Shown: positions 18,430 to 22,576 of the stretch, piece by piece
Layout of the letters: each line of letters begins with the position of its first letter
Numbering within the stretch: the stretch's first letter is position 1
Source of the DNA: Chara braunii
Taxonomy: Eukaryota; Streptophyta; Charophyceae; Charales; Characeae
NCBI GenBank assembly: GCA_003427395.1
Contig: BFEA01000024.1
Span: forward strand, 52,016-74,591
Length of the DNA: 22,576 nt
Direction: 5' to 3'
Notes under the pieces: generated by a model
The model's input: only the letters and a program-made list of their open reading frames with translations
The model's database searches: none
What the model was told of the DNA's origin: nothing
Translations under genes and position numbers: made by a program

Positions 18430-18707
18430 GGAGTTGGAGGAGCTACGCAAGCAGTTAGACGAGCTCCTGGAAAAGGGTTGGATTAGGCCCAGTTCGTCTC
18501 CATTCGGAGCACCTGTTCTATTTGTCCCCAAGAAGGAGGGAGAGCTCAAAATGTGTATAGACTATAGGGGTCTTAATGCTATCACGGTGAAGAATGCAGA
18601 GCCGCTGCCCCGTATAGACGATCTTTTAGACCGGGTGCAGGGATGCAAGTACTTTTCGAAGATAGACTTGAAGCCATTCTTTCATCAGATAGAGGTCCAT
18701 CCTGATG
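18430..18707 (+). pseudogene. RT fragment 3, plus strand
   Basis: This plus-strand piece runs from [17 protein letters not shown] to HQIEVHPDA. It has [10 protein letters not shown] where the other copies have [10 protein letters not shown], so it comes from another variant. It ends exactly at the adapter palindrome at 18708. With fragment 2 it forms a large inverted repeat (arms about 270 bases, spacer about 100 at 18331-18429). Confidence 0.9.
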
Positions 18708-18745
18708 CTGTCTCTTATACACATCTAGATGTGTATAAGAGACAG
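18708..18745. other. Tn5 mosaic-end dimer (sequencing adapter)
   Basis: This is the same perfect 38-bp palindrome as at 5632-5669. The flanking 9-mers differ (ATCCTGATG on the left, GTATCTACT on the right), so the two sides are not one insertion site but two unrelated sequences joined through the adapter. Confidence 0.95.
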
Positions 18746-18761
18746 GTATCTACTCTAAATG

Positions 18762-19653
18762 ACAGTACCGGTGAAGCCCCGTAGAGTTGAACCCATGACC
18801 TGTGTATTTCTAACAGTTGATAGATTGTCATAGGGTCCGTAGGTAGCATGGGTTCGAGCTGTAGACCTGTCGGATAGGAGTCATAGTCAGGTCTAGTGGT
18901 CGTAGCTGTAGTATTCTCGAAAGGTCAAGGTTGTAGCTGCTACAGTCCAGAAGGGTCAGAGTCGTAGCTGCTACAGTCACGAAAGGCCAAGCTTACGGCC
19001 TTCCGGAAGGTCCTAGTGGTGGCCTTTCGTAGTTGCCCACGTTTAGGCAGAGGCAAGTGGTCAAGTGGTGAGGCAAGTGGGCAAGTGGTGGAAGTCTACC
19101 GTGCTGAGTCAACAGTCCCGGTCTCGAATCAGTCAAGCAAGTACTGCATGGGACTGTGTGCACTTCGGGCAAGGGAAATGGGCCAGATCAACGAGCTGCA
19201 GAAGTATAAATCAAGAGGCAGCGCCCAGCCATTCATTCATTCCTGCGGAAGCCATGCGGAAGCACTGCCACGGTGACTTGTGCGAGGTGGTCTGCAGAGG
19301 AGCCTGAAGTCGACGTGGGCTGGAGGAGTTAGCGCAGCCATAGCTGCTTGTAGGGTAGTGTTAGTGGCGGCCGTAGCTGCCATAGCTGTTAGTGTAGTGT
19401 GTGTACAGTGTGTGTGCGTGGGGTATCCAGGGTGATCCGGAGTTGAAGTGTGAAGCGAACAGTGGTGTTGTACACAAAGACAAGAGTTGCGATGTGTGGG
19501 TGCTGATGCACCATAGCCTGTTGAAGCGAGCTCATATCTGAACTGTGTCTTGATTTCCATATCTTCGAGCTTTGAGTTGGGCGCTACACGCCAGAGTGAT
19601 TCACCATCTGTTTGTATGCATGTGAAATGACGAAGTATGCGAGTCTGATTGCA
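18762..19653 (+). mobile_element. Second copy of the gypsy LTR
   Basis: It is nearly identical to 11507-12396 over about 890 bases, with a TATAAAT box at 19205-19211 and the same GCA end at 19653. It is followed by unrelated sequence, not by a PBS, so it would be a 3' LTR or solo LTR end. No polypurine tract precedes it; the adapter palindrome lies only 16 bases upstream. Its position between RT and integrase is not natural and is probably an assembly join. Confidence 0.85.
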
Positions 19654-20454
19654 GACTATCCTGTCCCATTTTATTTGCCCCCCCCCCATTTTATTCTTCA
19701 CTAAAATCCTAAACCCTAAGCCCTCAGGCTGTGAGAGACGGTTAAAAGCAAAAAATAAGCACAATATGACAGTTTTCAGTGCAATTCGGTGCAAAATTCG
19801 TCGAAAATAACACCCCTGGTTAACTGCATGTGTGTGAACCCATACTCCGACAATCCTTTGAGTCAGCCTTGCTCCAATATCTCCTGTTTACAGGAACCGT
19901 TTCTCAGATCAGGTCTCCTCGCGTGTTGTTGAGATCCTTGCTTGTCTCAGTGTTGTGTCCATCCCTCCTGATCACTCGGACTTGTCCAACCCTGCCTCCT
20001 TGTCGTTAGGCAACCCTTCCGTAACAAGTCTCTTCCGGATGCCTGCTTGCTATGCCCTGTCTTCAGGGAACAATTGTCTCAGCTTTCGCCGTCTGTTTGG
20101 CTCTTCTCCTAGAAAGAGCATGCCCGCTACTCCCCGTAATAACCCTTTCTTAAAACCCCAAAACAAAGAAAGAACACATGACGAGACTTCATTTGCAACC
20201 GTGCCCCTGCAGCAAGATCTTCCTCTGAGTCCTCGGCCCTTATTTCTGCAGCCCGTTTTCTTTTTAAGACTGCACTGAGTTCTCACTCCTGTGTTGGCGC
20301 CCTCTCTTCCAACTCTCGAACCCACTTCATGAGCCTATCTTGTGCAGCAATCCTGTCTTCTTCCTTCACGTACCCTTTTCTGAGTGTCTCCCTTTCGGCT
20401 CCCCTTTGTTCCTACCCCCTGGGCCCCTGTCGTACTACCCTCTTCTGTTGGATT
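19654..20454. other. No gene; probable 3' flank of a minus-strand LINE fragment
   Basis: There is no credible coding region. A C10 run lies at 19678-19687 and the telomere-like island 5 at 19702-19735. On the minus strand this stretch follows the LINE C-terminal fragment at 20455-20790 and may be its 3' untranslated region. Confidence 0.4.
19702..19735 (-). repeat. Telomere-like repeat island 5
   Basis: TAAAATCCTAAACCCTAAGC then CCTCAGGCTGTGAG repeats the CCCTAAA-to-CCCTC...GTGAG pattern of islands 1, 2 and 4. The TTTAGGG sense is again on the minus strand. Confidence 0.65.
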
Positions 20455-20790
20455 TCAAGACGTGATTAAGCCGTCCAACGTTGCCCACTGCTGAAAGCCC
20501 CTTTCTGGTACTGAATTATGCCACTCTTTCCAGCATATACGATCCCCCCGTATCTCCGAAAACTTGCCATTTATCAACCATTTCTTGTAGAACCTCAGTC
20601 TCTCCATCTTTCTCTGTTCCTCGTCTTCTGTCCAGGCTTGCTTGGTCTTCCGCCACCTGCAAAGGATCTCAGCTTGTATCTGCGTTCTGGATTCTACCCA
20701 CACCTTCTCCCATGGGTTAGACAGTCCTTCAATTGTTCTGCTGCATCTCTCCTTCCATGTGACCCATAGGGTCACAGGGGTTGTGGAGAG
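20455..20790 (-). pseudogene. LINE ORF2 C-terminal tail fragment
   Basis: The minus strand encodes VTLWVTWKERCSRTIEG, then a charged helical region, then GFQQWATLDG and a stop at 20455. It parallels the tail of the larger LINE after its zinc motif (TTLWVIWRARCTGTI ... TDWWSP), so it is the extreme C-terminus of a related but distinct LINE. The frame remains open further upstream, to about 20830, with weak similarity. RT and the zinc motif are missing. Confidence 0.7.
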
Positions 20791-21235
20791 TGAGTTCGGC
20801 GTGTTTTCCTTTTTTCTTTGGGCCGTCTGCAGTTTTCCGAATTCATTTTTGTTTGTTCAAAGTTTGTTCGTCTGTTTTGAGTTTATTTTGTCTGTTCCAG
20901 GTTTGTCCAGTCTGGATGTGTCGTTTCAGTATTCTTGTCCAGACCGGTAGTGTCGTTTCAGTATTCTTGTCCAGACCGGTAGTGTCGTTTGGACCAGTTT
21001 GCCAGATTCAGGCCCAGCCGCCGTTGTTCAGGTCTGCCTCACTCAATTTAGGACTGAAGCACGTTTTAGTCCAGCCCCCGGTTGTCCTTCGTGATGTTAC
21101 ATGCCCAGTTGGGCGATGTACATAGAAAACCGAGGATCCCCAATGTGATGAAAAGGACTGAATGGACAATGCAGTGCAAGTGAAATTTCAACAAGCAGTG
21201 TACATCCTTATACATACAAAAATGGTGCTTTATAG
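20791..21235. other. No gene recognised; contains a 32-bp tandem repeat
   Basis: T-rich, GTTTGTC/TCTGTT-like sequence with no recognised gene. The interval ends at the third adapter palindrome. Confidence 0.3.
20919..20982. repeat. 32-bp perfect tandem duplication
   Basis: A 32-base unit starting TGTCGTTTCAG and ending ACCGGTAG occurs twice exactly (20919-20950, 20951-20982) and a third copy begins (TGTCGTTT) at 20983. Confidence 0.9.
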
Positions 21236-21273
21236 CTGTCTCTTATACACATCTAGATGTGTATAAGAGACAG
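21236..21273. other. Tn5 mosaic-end dimer (sequencing adapter)
   Basis: This is the third occurrence of the 38-bp palindrome. The flanking 9-mers (GCTTTATAG and CTATAGGGG) are not a direct duplication, so this too joins unrelated sequences. Confidence 0.95.
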
Positions 21274-21398
21274 CTATAGGGGTCTTAATGCTATCACGGT
21301 GAAGAATGCAGAGCCGCTGCCCCGTATAGACGATCTTTTAGACCGGGTGCAGGGATGCAAGTACTTTTCGAAGATAGACTTGAAGTCCGGATATCATA
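21274..21398 (+). pseudogene. RT fragment 4, plus strand
   Basis: It starts mid-codon in the [16 protein letters not shown] block and ends at SGYH, where it is fused directly to RNase H sequence. It is therefore out of place: RT block 3 cannot adjoin RNase H. Confidence 0.9.
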
Positions 21399-22576
21399 CT
21401 ACAGCAAGACGATGGCAATGGCTATAGACCCGTAGAGTTCATGTCTGCTAGGATGCCCTCAGAGAAGGTAGCGACATCCACCTACGAGAGGGAACTCTAC
21501 GCTCTCAGGCAAGCACTGAAACACTGGAAGCACTACTTGCTTGGGAGGCACTTCAAAGCTTATTCAGACCACGAGACGCTAAGGTGGTTGAAGACGCAAG
21601 CCAAGTTGACACCTAAGTTGACTAGGTGGGCCGCAGAGATAGACCAGTACGACTTTGAGCTCAAGCCAGTCAAAGGCAAGTATAACGTAGTTGCAGATGC
21701 TCTAAGTAGAAGATCAGATTACTTTGGGGCTATAGTACACTATCTGGATATAGGGAGAGACCTGCAGGAGAAAGTGAGGCAAGCGTATGCGCAGGACCCT
21801 ACCTATAGTGACCTCTTAAAGAGAGTTAAAGAGGCCCCAGAGACTGAACCAGATTACCGCACTACCGAGGGTTTGCTATTCGAGAAGACTAATGTGTTTG
21901 ACCGTCTATGTGTTCCTAACAGTGAGGAGATCCGTAGTCTGATCTTAGGGGAGTGCCATGACACAGAGGGACACTTTGGTTGGCAAAAGACTTCAGCCAA
22001 TCTGATGCGTGCATATGTCTGGCCAGGGATGAAAAATGACTACATAGAGTATGTCCGCAGTTGCAAAGTGTGCCAGAGGAATAAGACTACTACGCGCGCG
22101 CCCCTAGGTCTTCTCAGACCCTTGCCTATTCCTGATCAACCTGGAGACTCAGTGTCCATAGACTTCATGGATACTCAAGTCAAGAGTAGTCATGGCAAGA
22201 GCCAAGTCATGGTCATAGTTGATCGTTTTAGCAAATATGCTGTTTTTGTTCCTTTGCCTTCTGAGGCACGTACAAAGTTAGTAGATCAGAAGTTCTTTGA
22301 TCATTGGGTCAGTGAACACGGGATTCCGCTGTCTATAGTTAGCGATAGAGACACCCGGTTCACTAGTTAGAACTGGTAGGAGTTGATGAGAGTATACGGC
22401 TCCAAGCTGTTGATGTCATCTGACCGTCATCCAGAGACCAACGGTCAGACTGAACAGATGAATAAGGTCCTGCAACAAGTTCTGCGTATGTATATTAGAC
22501 CTGATCAAATCAATTGGGATGAGATGCTCCCTAAGGTAACCAGTGCCTACAATAACAGCGTGCACCTGTCCACGTG
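21399..22576 (+). pseudogene. Gypsy RNase H (rest) and integrase, running off the right edge
   Basis: The frame from 21399 starts with [14 protein letters not shown], the second part of RNase H. It keeps the other catalytic residues in TYERELYALRQAL, YSDHETLRWL and VADALSRR. Integrase follows, with a complete HHCC zinc-binding domain (HDTEGH, then CKVC about 30 residues later). The core has the first two catalytic Asp residues (SIDFMD, SDRDTRF). In-frame TAG codons at 22368-22370 and 22377-22379 interrupt it, after which the same frame continues with HPETNGQTEQMN carrying the catalytic Glu. The window ends inside the core domain. The copy is inactive as printed, unless the two stops are sequence errors. 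Confidence 0.85.

Noticed and set aside
18708-19653. 18762-19653 as the natural 3' LTR of the gypsy element
   Set aside because: It lies before RNase H and integrase, has no polypurine tract before it, and is attached through an adapter palindrome.
20919-20982. CRISPR-like array
   Set aside because: The units are directly adjacent with no spacers, in a eukaryotic context; it is a plain tandem duplication.
5632-21273. Adapter palindromes as native Tn5-like insertions or regulatory hairpins
   Set aside because: They match the known mosaic-end dimer base for base, occur three times identically, carry no transposon between them, and two lack target duplications.

Overview
The window reads as repeat-rich nuclear DNA of a plant-lineage eukaryote. 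Supporting signs are TTTAGGG-type telomere-like repeats, LTR-element primer sites matching the 3' end of initiator tRNA-Met, a U6 snRNA-derived sequence, LINE and Ty3/gypsy retrotransposon relics, and no bacterial-style operons. From memory, the gag-pol style resembles retroelements of charophyte algae such as Chara; that is a guess I could not check.

Layout, left to right. Positions 1-501 are the leader and primer-binding site of a minus-strand LTR element, with LTR sequence continuing rightwards. At 1095-1575 is a plus-strand scrap of a LINE ORF2 C-terminus. Positions 2047-3333 hold a poly-T run, a diverged repeat pair, telomere-like islands and G tracts. A decayed minus-strand LINE ORF2 (RT plus zinc-binding C-terminus) fills 3334-7005. 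It is followed by a fold-back repeat, a 27-bp minisatellite and a processed U6 snRNA pseudogene at 7801-7897. The only plausible host gene is at 9122-10696 (minus): a 524-residue protein with a degenerate EF-hand near its C-terminus.

From 11507 to the right edge is a Ty3/gypsy element on the plus strand: 5' LTR, PBS, long leader, gag, zinc knuckle, protease, RT, RNase H and integrase. It carries several frame breaks. Its RNase H is cut at 17691 and resumes at 21399. The 3.7 kb between is a patchwork of inverted and direct RT fragments, a second LTR copy and a piece of another LINE.

The most important result concerns the assembly. Three perfect 38-bp palindromes made of two head-to-head Tn5 mosaic ends (the sequence of an unremoved Nextera junction adapter) lie at 5632-5669, 18708-18745 and 21236-21273. 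In addition, a 95-bp segment is duplicated around a single N at 16874, and a 15-N gap lies at 12562-12576 between overlapping ends. Much of 16.8-21.4 kb therefore should not be read as genomic order. I found no convincing new biological system. The best biological leads are the U6 retropseudogene, the recurrent telomere-like junction motif and the fold-back repeat.
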